Of a stretch of 64,000 bases of DNA, positions 11,613 to 23,812 are shown piece after piece. Each line of letters opens with the position of its first letter. The first letter of the stretch is position 1. This stretch comes from Acheta domesticus. Lineage: Eukaryota; Arthropoda; Insecta; Orthoptera; Gryllidae. The notes beneath the pieces were generated by a model, which did no database searches, was not told the origin of the DNA, and was given only the letters and a program-made list of their open reading frames with translations. Where the stretch lies: the NCBI GenBank assembly GCA_031308135.1, contig JAHLJT010000664.1, positions 1 through 64,000 on the forward strand, written 5' to 3'. Both the position numbers and the translations under genes were made by a program.

Positions 11613-13111
11613 AACAGCCACTACACTTACGGGATTTATTATTTTTTATTTTATTTTTTTTACGAATCAGGCTTTCGTTTTGTTTCAGCTCGAACACGGG
11701 CTGGCGCTGTATCAGGTGCCGTGAGCCGCAGTCGTGTGCCCGCCCCATTGCCCCAGGACGGCCGGGGCTCGCAGAAAGCGTCGGACTTCCACGTTTAGCC
11801 GTCAATCGAATTTTCGGTATCAAGGACCCACAATACGTGGGATGAGACTCTATAACGAGTTAAGAGGACGTAATTTACTACAAGTAGGAACAATATTTAT
11901 CCATCTTTTCCTTACTTGGACCCGGCTGCGAGAGGTTTTCAATCGAAAAATTGCAGATATGGTGCACAATTCTTCAAACGCGAAAAAGTAAAATATTGAC
12001 TAATACGCATTAAGTTTTCGGAAGGTGTACACGTCTTTCACACGCTATCGTAGGCTGCAAACCCATTCCCATGCAACTCTCGAACTATTGTTTATTTGCA
12101 GCATTGTCCTTGACAATTAAATGTGGAGGAGGGAGATAGAGGCGAAGAGCGATCACTCTAGTTCTTACGATGAGCGCTTTGATAGGAACAATAACTGGGA
12201 ATTCCATCCTAGCGGAGCATAAGGAATACATGCTAAAATAATTTGCAAAATGCGGAATAGATGCTTGTCCTATATTTTCCGCGTGTTTTGCTGTTGTTTT
12301 TTTTATTTCCTGCAATATTTTCATTGATAAGTTATGCTTTATTTTCTTTAATTTGTTTCAGTAACAAAATTAATTGGAAAAACTGTACTTGAGTTATGAG
12401 GTGAATTTTTGACCATCTTCTATCAGACGGAAACCTGCCATGACGGACATTTTTGAATGAACCTTCAGGGTCCGTCTTAGACAGTTTTACTGTACACTAA
12501 ACCACCTATTTTCTATTCATTTCGTCATTTCTTGTATTCGTTTCGTCATAAGAGCATATTGAAATTATCTTTTTTCATACACTTCCGGGTCATAATGACG
12601 AGCAATTCCTCATCTTTAAAATAGAGAAACCAAGAAAGTCAGGAAACACAGCAACTCAAGAAATACTGTTGGTGAATCTCACAGAAAACATACTCGCACA
12701 CAAAACGAGTGAGAAAAGATCGAAAAAGAAGGCTGCCACAGCATCTTATTCCCGGAAACAAGCTGAGAACAAACAAACAAAACATTTGGTACCAAAAATT
12801 AAGTGGAATATTTCTGTAAGTTGTATTCGGAACTAGATTTTCACACCACATTTAGAGCCAATGGCCCACCAATTAGTCGCCGCTTTCCATATCTCTCTTG
12901 CTCGACAAACGTGTTTAGAATCAATGGAGTACTAGGACGAATGATCGTACCATCGCTCGCCGCAAAGGAGGGAATGAGGACGGGATTTGAAGGCAGGATC
13001 GAACGCGTTCCGTGGTCCGAGTATTTATCCATCACAGAATACTACCCATCAGTGCAGCCGGGAGCTAGAATTCTCCAGAGAATGACCGAATGCTTTCGAG
13101 CTAGTACGTAG
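11613..13111. other. no recognised gene; one unrecognised open frame
   Basis: Mixed sequence. An open frame at 12803-13111 (starting MEYFCKLYSELDFHTT) is 102 codons long and resembles no family I know. It lies next to a GC-rich patch. I see no terminal repeats framing it. Confidence 0.3.
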
Positions 13112-13418
13112 CTAGTGAGGAAAATACGCCACGGTCTCGATCACTAGGACCTCCCGGTCAGAATCGCAGCAGAGACAGCGTCAACGATCCAGCATCATTG
13201 CGAAACATTGGCGAGTTTGTGACCTTTGACATTCACCTGTCAACGCGACATCCTGCACGTGGCGTCTGCCCCAAGCGACCGACCGCGCGTTTCCGGCGTC
13301 TGTCTTCGCGCCCGTCACACCTTGGCATGGCGCAGCGCGGCGGCGGGAACAAGAAACTGCGGGAATCAGTTTAAAGGTATAAATGTTATCGGAGTAAAAT
13401 ATTTAACTAAGTACACAT
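13112..13418. other. GC-rich patch with a SINE-like 15-mer
   Basis: GC-rich island in AT-rich surroundings. It contains TAGGACCTCCCGGTC near 13147, the reverse complement of GACCGGGAGGTCCTA just upstream of the SINE A B-box at 11204-11218. This may be an inverted, decayed SINE head. No coding content was recognised. Confidence 0.3.
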
Positions 13419-15420
13419 GGAGGCGTTATTTTAATAGTGGTACAACTCCACTTTTTAGACAAATGGAGTTAACTCTATTTCCAGACCCGCGAAAATGGGT
13501 TACACTTATTCACAACGTGGTGCAAATGCAGGTTTTTTCTGTAGCCAACAAAGCGCATCACAATCCGAGAAATTATTGGAGATCGCATTAAGTTTATTTT
13601 GATAGTGGTACAACTCCATTGAGTTCTACTTATCTCATGATGAGTGCTTTTCGAGAGGTCTCTAGCGACAAGACCAATATTGATGATGAACATCTTGATC
13701 CAGATAGTCTAATAAATACAGATAAATTAAAATAAGATCACTCCTTTTCAAATGTTTAGTCTTCTTCAGTGGAAGAAAAGGTAAGCATGTAGGTTAGTGC
13801 TGGGCGGGAACTTAGTAGCCTACTATTAACATTTGTTGTTACGGATTTCGCATTTACTCTTAATACGAAATAACATGATTACATTCTAAAGTGGCTATTT
13901 ATTAATTGTAACTATCATATTGTAGGAATAAAAATAATGTGCCGGCAGTCCTTGTAGGATGGACGTGTGTGTGTGTATTTACATACTACACGTTTATTGT
14001 CATTCATGCTTATAATGTAATCTAATACCCAACAGCATTGACTAAGATATCTTACTGCATTTTTAGATGCCAGTTCTGATCCAGAAAACTCTGATGTCTC
14101 ATGCCTACACGAATTTGTGATCTAGATCCTATTGCTTGTTCTTCAAATGATGAGGATCTAGTGCAGTTAGTGGTAAAGGTAAACGCATTCGAAGTAAAAA
14201 TGGCCAAAGAAAAGAAGATATGTTCGAACAAAACCTTCCAAAACGCAAAAGAAACTGTGGAAACGTACAAAAACAAGCAAACTTATTTTGAAGAAAACAT
14301 TCGAAAATCTCGACTGCTCCTGTACTCGCAAATGTTTAAGTAAGATTACGGAATCCGAGAGGAAAGAAATTTTGAGGTAATTAGGAAATTTTGATCTCCA
14401 AAATCGCTACTTAAATGGATTACGTTCACATCATTCTGTTCAACGTCGTCGACCGAAGAACGGTTCAGGAAATAGGAAAGGGTGCATTTCTGAATACCGA
14501 CTGGAGACTGTAACACAAGTATAAAAGTTTGCAAAACCTTTCTCCATACTTTTAAAATTTCCAATGGATGATTTGTCAAAATTACGTCAAAAAGCGGAGA
14601 AGAAGGGTCAGCTCATCTTCATCGAAGGGGTTAACATGAATGAAGAAAGTGTGTGCCAGAAGCACTGATTGGTGATGTCAAAGTGCACATCAAAAGTTCT
14701 CCAGCATGTGAAAGTCATTATGCTATGGAGGATAATTCTAAAAAGAAGTATTTGAATCCTGAGCTGAATGTTGCAAAAATATTTAGTTTATATTTAGATA
14801 ATTGTCAGAGTGAAATAAAACCTCTGCAGGGATACATATTTATCGTTAAGTTTTTAATGATGACGTTGATCTCTCTTTTCATTCACCAGGTAAGGATACT
14901 TGCAGTTTCTGCGATAAATTATTTTTCAAAATTGAAGCTGCCTCTGATCATAAACAGAAAGGGGACTTAGTCATGGAAAAGGAACTTCATCTCAGAAAAG
15001 CGGAGGCTCAGGAAAAGGTCAGAATAATTTGAAGATGAGAAAGATGAGATGTGTGTCTGATGAGAAAGGAGTATGTGTAAAATAGTGACATTAAAATTCA
15101 CATTTACTTTGCTTCAAGAAATCGATTTTTTTCATTTAAATTGTTTCTTTACACAATGTCCACCTCCCACATTCAACCATTTGGCACGACAAACTAATTT
15201 TTATAGTGGTATACCTCCTTTACTGCTCTATATTTTGAGATACAGGCAGTGTTTTTATTAATCAAATTTGCAGACAAACAAGTTCATATATTATAAGAAA
15301 AGGGAACACTCAATTTTTTTCTATTACAATTCCCGATGTTTTCATAATCGTTTAACTTTACTGCTCAATATCTGAAAACGAGTGTAAATGGATTTATACC
15401 ACTATTAAAATAACACCTCT
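13419..15420. mobile_element. 2.0 kb DNA transposon with 4-bp target duplication
   Basis: Termini are inverted repeats of about 32 bp built on GAGGYGTTATTTTAATAGTG, reading in from 13420 and out to 15419. The flanks both read ACAT (13415-13418 and 15421-15424), a 4-bp duplication. Partial copies of the end motif (TAGTGGTACAACTCCA or similar) recur inside, near 13603 and 15205. Among known eukaryotic DNA transposons a 4-bp duplication suits Sola, but I cannot confirm the superfamily. The interior holds a decayed protein described separately. Confidence 0.7.
13640..15050 (+). pseudogene. Decayed transposase-like protein of the 2.0 kb element
   Basis: Collinear peptide fragments in shifting frames include ESERKEI, RYLNGLRSHHSVQRR, VPEALIGDVKVHIKSSPACE, NSKKKYLNPELNVAKIF and PGKDTCSFCDKLFFKI. 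This order (a stretch ending in a V-x-x-HI-x-S-x-P-x-x-ESHY-like block, then LNVAKMF, then a C-x2-C pair) recalls a transposon-associated family widespread in arthropods. I cannot name it with certainty. Stops and frameshifts interrupt it throughout, and no full reading frame remains. Confidence 0.45.
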
Positions 15421-15642
15421 ACATTGTCTTCGAGACACGAGAAAGGTGACATATGTAAAAACGAGGTCATGTTTGCAGGTGAAAGGTAACATGAGCTTAG
15501 CCTTTCATTTCGCTGGAAAAGTCGTGTTTCAGATTATTACCGTCTACATTGAGAACAATTTTTAGATACTTTTCTAGCTAAAATTTACTAATTTTTACAA
15601 GTAACTTATGTTAGACATAAATAATTTATTTTTGATTATAAC
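15421..15642. other. no recognisable feature
   Basis: Short AT-rich spacer between two mobile elements. Confidence 0.4.
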
Positions 15643-15859
15643 AAAGGGTCCCCCCCCGATAAGATGGTAAAAAGTTCCCCTCAACCAAATTACATATGAG
15701 TGGTTCAAATATAATTATCACATAAAAAAAATTTTAAAAAAATTATTTTTATGTGAGAATTATAGTGTAACCATTCATATGACATTTGGTTGAGGGGAAC
15801 TTTTGTGGTAGGCGGAAGAGCAGGCCAAATGGCCTGAGCCTCGCCACTAATAAAGGCAA

Positions 15860-15927
<68 letters not shown>

Positions 15928-15957
15928 TTTTACCATCTTATCCGGGGGAACCCTTTC
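15643..15957. mobile_element. Palindromic MITE, interrupted by a SINE tail
   Basis: The left arm (AAAGGGTCCCCC, GATAAGATGGTAAAAAGTTC, CCTCAACCAAAT, TATGAGTGGTT) is mirrored on the right by AACCATTCATATG, ATTTGGTTGAGGGGAAC, then ACTTTTTACCATCTTATC and GGGGGAACCCTTT. The right arm is split between GGGGAACTTTT and AACTTTTTACC by the SINE tail. No coding capacity. The target duplication is not clear. Confidence 0.8.
15804..15930 (+). repeat. 5'-truncated SINE (family B tail) with ATT microsatellite
   Basis: The insert reads GGCGGAAGAGCAGGCC, AAAT, GGCCTGAGCCTCGCCAC, TAATAAAGGCA and then about twenty ATT repeats. The repeat AACTTTT borders it on both sides, consistent with a 7-bp target duplication from retrotransposition. 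The same 3' segment ends the SINE at 29678-30032, on the other strand. GCAGGCCAAATGGCCTG can form a small stem-loop, which may be the recognition site for a partner LINE (inference). Confidence 0.75.
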
Positions 15958-16265
15958 TTCGCTGTAATACAAACGACTATTTCTTATATCGCTCAAAAGT
16001 AAAAGGTTGTAAGGTACGTGCGTTATAAAATACTACATGTAATATAAATTTGATAGTGTAAAAATCATTGAACGCAAACACATGTTAATTTCAAATTTGT
16101 ATTAATAAATATGAAAATACTACCCAATACTTGTTCATATTTTTACTGACATGAAGTTATCTCCACCTTTTATAACTCTTCCAATTTCCAACATTAATTA
16201 ATGGTAGTATTGGGAAACTAATATTAATTGACATGGATATCCTAAGTAAATCGTAGTACACGTTG
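15958..16265. other. no recognisable feature
   Basis: AT-rich spacer before the piggyBac element. Confidence 0.4.
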
Positions 16266-16269
16266 TTAA

Positions 16270-18464
16270 CCCGTCAATTCTCAACGTCACCTACAGGGGA
16301 CAGTCTTTTGCGGAGGCCTGTACCAGTTCCTGTGATTCTGAAAAATTTGATAGTGCGCCAGGCGGCTTATTTGGAATTCTTATGAACACCTCTACAACAA
16401 AACCTGAGCGTCTGCTGCTTTCAGACGCTTGTGTAAAACAGAAGATTGTACACGTGCAAACATTTCTGCTCGAGTCGATGTCGATTCCGGGTTCCTCTCA
16501 AAATTATGACACGTAAATCGTTAAGTATATTATTTATATTAATTACATCAGCTCTCTATATTGTTAGGAATGTAATAACAGCATTCTTATATTTTTCATT
16601 TGTATAGTTTCTTTTATATTGGCTGAAAAGTTTTAGGTGTCGCCTGTAGGTGGCATTGCGCATCAGGGGTACATCGACATATAATTTTTCGACTAGAATA
16701 ATCGGCTAGATTTTTCTGCAATCTTTAGAGTATTTTTATACCAGTTTATTTCTTTGATTTAAATGTATAACAATCATCTTTGCTCTCGCAATAATTTGTA
16801 ATGCATCTTTCATTTATGAAATATCATTTATTCGGAAAAGAATAAAACAACCATTAGCTCTGTGAATAAAGTTATTTTGTTGGATGCTTTGTTAGATAAA
16901 AATATTATTTCGGCAAAGACCAATCTGTTGAAACCTTGCTTATTCCTTTCTATATGTTGATACTGCACGAAATTCTTGAGGTTCTTGAGAATGATAATGA
17001 AGATGACATTGATGAAGTTGTGAGTCCTCCAGAAGATGGCCCCGCCACTGATGAAGAGAGTGGTGATCAGACCTCAACAAATATGAACCATCTGCGTGAC
17101 CGAATGCTACGATCAACAGTGGAAGTTAACGTCTACTCCCAACTTGATGACCACGGTATTTCAGATGAAGAAAGTGAAAATAATGTAGTGGTAGCGTGTT
17201 AGACGAACGCCAGAGAAATGAAAGAAACAAGTGTCGTACAGGAAGTAGTCGGCAAACGAGAAATATTTTGTGTGGATAGAGCTGCACTAACATTTCAATT
17301 GATGAAACAATGGTGCCGTACTACGGGAAACAGTGCCAAACAGCACATACATGGCCAGTGCATTCTGTTTCGGCTACAATTGGTCCGCTGCAACGCGACA
17401 GGGCTAATCTTATTGCATTTGAGGCGTATCAAGGTTCAAAGAGCACATAACTCCCCTGCAGGCACAACACGGGCTTGGAGCTGCAGCTGTGGTACATTTG
17501 GGAAGCAAGTTACTTCCTCAGTTTGCTCCATACAATTTCTATTATACAGTTTCTTTACAAGTTTGATATTGCTATCGATCCTCTCTGAACAAGGCATTAG
17601 AGGCACAGGAAGTGTCAGGGACAGTCGTATTGAAACTGTCATACTGAAAAGTCGAGAAGATTTGAAAAAGGAATCTCGTGGCGCTCTATCATCTAAATTT
17701 TCGTTTCTGTGATGCGTTGGTATGACAACATTGTTACTGTGGCATCTAATTGCCATGGAAAAGTAGATACAGTTGGTTATGTGAGCAGGAAAAGAAGCAA
17801 ACTCCTCGTCGATTGTCCAACAATTGTTCAGAAGTACAATGGGTACATGGGGGGCCGATATATTCGACTGGAAATGTACATAATCTACAGTAAATCTGCG
17901 TGGAAAAAATGATGGTATCCCCTATTTTCTTTTGGCCTCGATGCTGCAGTGTTAGAATGCTTGGCTGTGTAAACAAAAAGGACCTGAAAGTACCATTACT
18001 TACTCTCAATTCAGGAGATTTATCGTACAGACATATTGTGGAAAGTATGGAAAACGGCCTCATCCTGCTTCTGGATTGATAGCAAACCGATGCCCGAAGG
18101 ATGTGCGAACAAGTGGTGATAGCACTGAACACAGGTACGAAGAATGTGCTCAGAAGAGGTGTGCGTACTGTCGCAAGCACACAAGAATAATATGCACAAA
18201 ATGTAAAGTAGGATTGCAATGTCATTGTTGGTATGAATTCCACAAATAAATTTTTTAAAAGTTGAAATAAGTAAAATTTTATTTGAATGCATACCATGCA
18301 CCTCCAATGCCCAATGTCACCTGTAGGGAACACCCTCACCAATTGAAATCGAACAAGTATTTTTTCACCAAACTTCAATTTCTCGGTTCTAAGTAACCTA
18401 ATTGAATATATTTAAAAGAAAATATCTTAAAAATTGTCCTACAATTTGTTTGGGAATTGACGGG
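16270..18464 (+). mobile_element. piggyBac-family transposon with TTAA target sites
   Basis: TTAA at 16266-16269 and at 18465-18468 flank the element. The ends are CCCGTCAATTCTCAA on the left and, reverse-complemented, CCCGTCAATTCCCAA on the right. TTAA duplication plus a CCC start is diagnostic of piggyBac. A subterminal motif (CAACGTCACCTACAGGGGAC near 16281, CAATGTCACCTGTAGGGAAC near 18313) recurs in direct orientation, with a related inverted copy near 16640. The transposase inside is frameshifted. Confidence 0.92.
16936..18249 (+). pseudogene. piggyBac transposase remnant
   Basis: Collinear fragments in changing frames match piggyBac order. First comes an acidic N-terminus (EVLENDNEDDIDEVV, DEESGDQ). 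Then SIDETMVPYYGKQ with the conserved DE-x-MVPY-x-G block, SAKQHIHGQC, LIAFEAYQGS, GIRGTGSVRDSRIETV, MRWYDNIVTVASN with its catalytic-type Asp, and YNGYMGG. The C-terminal Cys-rich finger is CAYCRKHTRIICTKCKVGL followed by CHCWYEFHK and a stop at about 18249. At least four frame changes make it non-functional as read. It would have cut and pasted at TTAA. Confidence 0.88.
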
Positions 18465-18524
18465 TTAAGGAATCCCGCGCAATTATTACTTCGAAGGTTG
18501 GTAGAATACGCGATGGATCGAGTT

Positions 18525-18532
18525 TATAAAAG
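18525..18532 (+). promoter_or_regulatory. TATA box candidate for the BED-finger hAT gene
   Basis: TATAAAAG lies 130 bases upstream of the ATG at 18655 and follows the piggyBac right end by 60 bases. Spacing suits a short 5' UTR. Sequence-only prediction. Confidence 0.4.
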
Positions 18533-20606
18533 GGCTTCGCTGCCTGCGAGAATTTCTCACTCGCTCGCTGCCTGCTCTGCCCTGAGGTGACACTCGTGCA
18601 TGCGTTCGGTTCGGTGTGGAGTTTTCTTTGCGCGTTCGTTTACCATCAAACGAAATGTCCTCTAGGAGAACGTCGCCTGTATGGAAGGTGTTCGTGAGGG
18701 TAGATGGAAGTTCCGCCAGATGTAGAATATGTAACCATCCATATTCTACTTCTGGTGGTACCTCTAATCTCCGAGACCACATACGGCGGCGTCACCCCGA
18801 ACAGGATCAGGGGCTGGAGCTAACGGAGGGTGTCCTCCCTTTATCACGAAGCAGCCTGGAGTCCCAGGCGATAGACAGGTATTTATTTATTTATGTATTT
18901 ACGTCAAAAACAGTTAAAAACTGTGTGTGACGAGGTATGGGGAGAAGTGAATTTTCACGTTTTCATAATTCTGTGAAGATATGTGGCACTGTTCATCGCC
19001 AGGAGCTTCCAGCCATTCAGTATAGTGGAGGAAGGAAGCTTCAAGGAGCTGGTAAGCCAACTGAATCCACGCTACCAGCTGCCATGCCGGCAAACAGTGT
19101 CAAACGTAAGTACATTTCAAATGATATATTTAGTAAGTGATGGTTAAGACTTTACAGTAATATAGATTTATTTTAGCACTTCCCTTATACTTACGACGTT
19201 CATGTAAGTGATAAGCGGAATGTGCTCAGCTGCGTGTTTGACGGACTTATATTATTTTACAAACAAAGTGAATTTCTTAAAAAAATCTTTCGTTAGGTGA
19301 TTAAAGAGATACGATATTCGCACTGCGATAGCCTCATTAGTGTGTAGATTTCTGTAGTAGTACGAATAATTAAGCTAGTTATGTCCTACTACAGACTCTG
19401 ATCCCGGGGCTCCAGGCTGAGATCAAACTAAAACTGAGAGAAGCTTTGCTAGGCGCCCGCTGGGTGGCTTTGACCTCGGACACCGGGACGTCAAACCGCC
19501 AGCAAAGTTACCAGGCGGTGACCGTGCATTTTGTGCACGCTGGCAAGTTGACGTCCGGGTGCCTGGACGCAGCGTTGCTGCCGGGGAGCCACTCGGCGGA
19601 CAACATCTCACCCCATCTCCAACGAGTGATGGATGAATGGCAGATTGCGGGAAAGGTACGTACATTCATAAAGGCAGGATGGTCAGCGAACCTAGATACT
19701 TAAAAATGAGAGGAATTTCAGTAGATAGGGAAATCAGTTTGATAATCGGGATTCTTCAATGATTTGTACTTTTGCCACTCATTTAGAAGCAGATTCAGTC
19801 ACTTCTTTTAATTCAGCATTGCAGAGCGTTAAATACCGACTTTTCAAAACGACAAGTTACATATACTAGAGGGTGAGGCGCCTAAGATGCCCACAGCAAG
19901 TATCTTCGAAACTGTTTCGAGGTATTGGGATGAGGTTTACGCCAAGTTGTTGCAAGTAATGGGGGAAATAACATATTCAATTTTCTTGTTTGTGAGTTTT
20001 GTAATTTTGGAGATATCGACACAACTTCGATTTTTTAAAGTAAGTATATATTTTTTTCACTATCATTCTAAAGTTCTCAAAGAGACAAATACAATGATAT
20101 AAGTATTCATAATATTCGAAGAGATACATTTGCAAAAACACATGGGTTTTCTCAGGAAGCACGTCATGGACACGGAATTTCACGTTCCGAAGAAATGTTC
20201 CTTGTTGGTGGAAAGTGCGTTTGACCTTGCATGTGCTGATGTATTTCACCTTGTAGCTTTCCGTATCTCAACTTGCTTTCGCAGGTCAACAGACTGATTT
20301 TACCTACGTTAAGTGATCCTAACGTGGAGTCGGCGGAAGCCGTGCAAGTGAAAATTTTATTAATTAAATTGATTTAACAAATTTAATTTATTTTCCCTTT
20401 GATACTTGCGCATTTCCCCATTCCAGTATAAACGGCGAAGCAAGTGAAAAACCGTGTTCTTTTCTAATTTTAAGGGGTATGAAATGGGATGAATTGGACA
20501 ATGAATTCTTATACTATCTTCAGATCTATTTCAGTAGTAAAGACATTATGAATTATATCTTAGGAAGTGGAATCTACCAATGCGGCAATTTAATAATTTA
20601 AAATAA

Positions 20607-20936
20607 TCAATGACGAAATTTACATTTTATGAGTGAGCTTATTCCTGAGTTTCGGGCAATATCTCGCGAACTCACATGGTGGTTTATAGCCACATATGCA
20701 ATCACATCTGCTTCCTTGTTCTCATCAGTAGCACGCTTATTTCTCTTTCGTGATTTAGAATTCCAGTCACCGCTTGATAACAAACGTTGGCATATTCTTA
20801 CCAAAGTTCTCCGTGATACAGATTTCCGATTACGGTACCTTTCAGCGTACATTTTCACAGTTCGCTTTGCGGTCCTTCCACATTCACCGTAAAGAAGAAG
20901 AATATCGAATTTTTCTACATTCGTAAATTTCATCAT
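20607..20936 (-). pseudogene. Transposon HTH-domain fragment in intron 3
   Basis: A 109-codon open frame reading FTNVEKFDILLLYGECGRTA, then AERYRNRKSVSRRTLVRICQ, TDENKEADVIAYVAINHHVS and SRDIARNSGIS. This matches the N-terminal helix-turn-helix region (annotated DUF4817 in arthropods) of mariner-like transposable-element proteins. It breaks off after GISS, so only the DNA-binding start survives. It lies antisense inside the 2.4 kb third intron of the hAT gene. GC-rich sequence at 21130-21250 on its 5' side may be the rest of the same insertion. Confidence 0.7.
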
Positions 20937-23364
20937 GTATGCCTATGCTGCAATGAAGGTTTTTTAAAGAGTGTAAAAGTTTGTTACAATTATGAACTAC
21001 ATGTAAATACTTTCGTAGGCGAAGGTCTAACATTACAAATTCACTCGAGAGAACGGAACGCTATGAGAGCAAAGTACGACTGACAATATTTTCGCCTGCC
21101 AGAAACCTTTTAAGGAAGGGAAATGTTAACAACCGTCCCGGTTACTCAACATGCCCTCCAAGGCCAGACCCTGCCGACAGATAAGCTGTTAGCGGCGGCG
21201 CGGGGTGTGAGTAAGGGCCGTAGGGCCAGCGGCGGGCAGCGATTTCCGAACTTCGACAGACAGTAAGGTCATGAAAGGCATGAATACTAATTGTCGCAAA
21301 AACACTATTTGCAACGCTTCATAGCGCTTAAAAATGTGCACGTATGTGTTTTGAAAGCTGCTGAACAAGCTGGTAAAATTTCATGTCGATCTGAGTATCC
21401 AGCACGGTGAGTGTTGCGTGTTAGTGTTACGTGACATTTATTTTTTTCCATTTTTCAACAGTAGCTGAAATAATTCCTTTTTCGAGGCCTGCCCTAAAAA
21501 CATTAAAATAGTAACTAATTAATTTGTTTTCAAAACGTAAATAAACTAAAGTTATTAGTTGTAAATTTTTACAATAAATGAAAATATTTTTTCAACTTTT
21601 TGTGAATTTGTAAGATTACGAAGAAAATATTCAAAACTGATTTGAAGTGTATTCTAGAATCCATTTAAATTGGCGCAGTAGACTCACGCTCTTGCATCAC
21701 CCACGACGGTGGGTACATTGCTTATGATCATTTCTCGCCTAAGCAGTCTTCCTTCACTCTCAACTTGTCCCAATCTTATTGTTAGGTGCAGCGAGCATCG
21801 CCAATATATTAATTATCATTACTTTTAATATTCAATACAAGTAAAATAAATATACAAATTGTTTTTATTGTGCTATAATTTATTTTCCCTTCTTGCATTT
21901 ACAACGGGGAGGGGGTGTTGTCGCTAGCGTTACGTAATTAGTGAGGAGGGGTTCAAGCGCGCGGTACGGGTGCGTTATAAGGGGGAGAGGGTGGCATTAA
22001 AAATGCCCCAAATTTACGATACGTAATTTATGGACGGCCTCCAAAAGTATTATTTTAATGGTATTTCAGGTGGTGGCCATTGTAACAGACAATGCCGCAT
22101 ATATGCAGAATGCAGTGTTGTCGTTGGGAATCCCGCATCTGCCGTGCATGGCCCACACGTTACATTTGGTTGTACATCGGGCCATCACTCGTGTGGAGAG
22201 ATTGGTAGATGTTCTGGCAAGATGTGGAGAGATCGTCAGTTTTTTAAGTAAGTTTTAACGGGTCTTTTTTTAATATGCGTGTTAAGGATGGAAGATTCGT
22301 AATGTTGAAATGTACGTGTTAAAACAGGCACAGCACCCTGGCTTCCGATCGCCTCCGCAACCACCAACGCTCGGCAAACGCTCCAGAGTTGCGGCTTATC
22401 CAGCAGGTTCCAACCCGCTGGAACAGCAAGCTGGCAATGGTGAGAAGATTAATCGAAGTTAAGGATCATCTCATCATTGTGCAGTCTCAGCTGTGCAACG
22501 CGCCGCAAGCTCTGACTGGTTAGTGATTACTTTTTGTCATTGTTAACGCCTGAAATTGAAATTACATTTGTTAAGAACGTGTATAATCCTGGTATTTTTT
22601 TAATAATTAGTGTTTTAACATCTATTTTTATGTTTCAGCCGACGACTGGTTGGTTTTAAAGGACGTTGTCACCATTCTGGAACCATCTGAATTGGTGACT
22701 ACCAGCCTCTCGGGAGAGACGTACGTGACAGCGTCACAAATCATTCCAATGGTGCGAGGGCTGGTAACGTCTTTCAACAGGATGGTGCCAACGACTCCTA
22801 CGGGGGCCGATTTCAAAGTGGAAGTCGTCCAGGAAATCCAAACTAGACTCAACCGTTATGAGTCCTCAAGGGAGGTGGCACAGTTTGCGACTTTCCTGGA
22901 CCCCAGATTCAAGAAGAGGGGATTCATGTTGCAGGGGACGGCTGATGACGTGCGACAGGCAGTGGAACGCAAGGTAAGAGTAGAGAGGTTCATTCGTAAT
23001 GTGAGCATATTGCATTGACCGACGATTCTTCTATTATTCCTGCATGCTCTCAGAGAGATGTAAACACTTCACAGTATACAGTTTTTGGAATTAGTCTTCA
23101 TTCCGGGCCTCAGATGGGACAAGATGGAAACTTCCAACTGTTTTCCCGACATTGTGCATGCAAGTGTAAAGGGAAAGTGGGGCGAGGATGACAGATGATC
23201 TATCGCGCTTGATCCATTTTAGAGGACTTCCCGGTGTTGGTCGGAGAAAACACGGGAATCTCCGGCTGTGAGCGGCCGGCGCTGGAGTTCCCTCAATAGT
23301 GGTTGAATGTCACCCACCGGTCGAAAGTCCGCCTCCGTCCCGCGTGTTGGGACCTCCCGTTGAA

Positions 23365-23812
23365 CGACACCGGCTGCGTCTGGCTCAGAGGCACCATTGC
23401 CGCCCTCTGCAGCCACTCTGATTGGAAAGTCCTAGGGTTCGAATCCCGACAGTGGCGGATCTTCGATACTACTAGTCTATTTTAGCCGCTGTCTGAATTC
23501 TAGCAGCCGGCAGCTCTGATCGTTTTTCGTAAATTGCTTTTCCGTGGTTTCTTCGATCAATACCAGGCAAATGCCGGAGCAGTACCTTAATAAACCGCCC
23601 ACAGGCGCGCGTGATCTTTCCTTTCTTGTACCATCTTCAACGTTACTTACACATGCACTACATTACATGGGACGGGAGATTAGAGCTTGTCCTCGCTAGG
23701 GCGGTGCCCCGCCAGAGGACACTCGGAGGGGCCAATTCCCCGCAAGCCGACGTATAGGTGGCGACAGATATTACTATCCATCGGGGAGGCACTCCGCCAC
23801 CATCCATAAAGT
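23365..23812 (+). repeat. tRNA-derived SINE, family A, copy 2
   Basis: An A-box-like TGGCTCAGAGGC at about 23380 and a B-box GGGTTCGAATCCC at about 23432 give a pol III internal promoter. The body matches copy 1 at 11175-11612, including CAGGCAAATGCCGGAGCAGT. It sits in intron 6 of the BED-hAT gene in sense orientation. Confidence 0.85.

Noticed and set aside
12841..13111. Host gene exon at 12803-13111
   Set aside because: No recognisable domain, no clear splice partners, and an antisense frame of similar length. Left as unrecognised.
13420..15419. 8-bp target duplication (P or hAT type) for the 2.0 kb element
   Set aside because: The 8-base flanks tacacatg and tacattgt do not match; the 4-bp ACAT fits better and the ends lack a CAGNG start.
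17746..18378. 210-codon minus-strand frame over the piggyBac
   Set aside because: Antisense to recognisable piggyBac transposase motifs, with no domain of its own.
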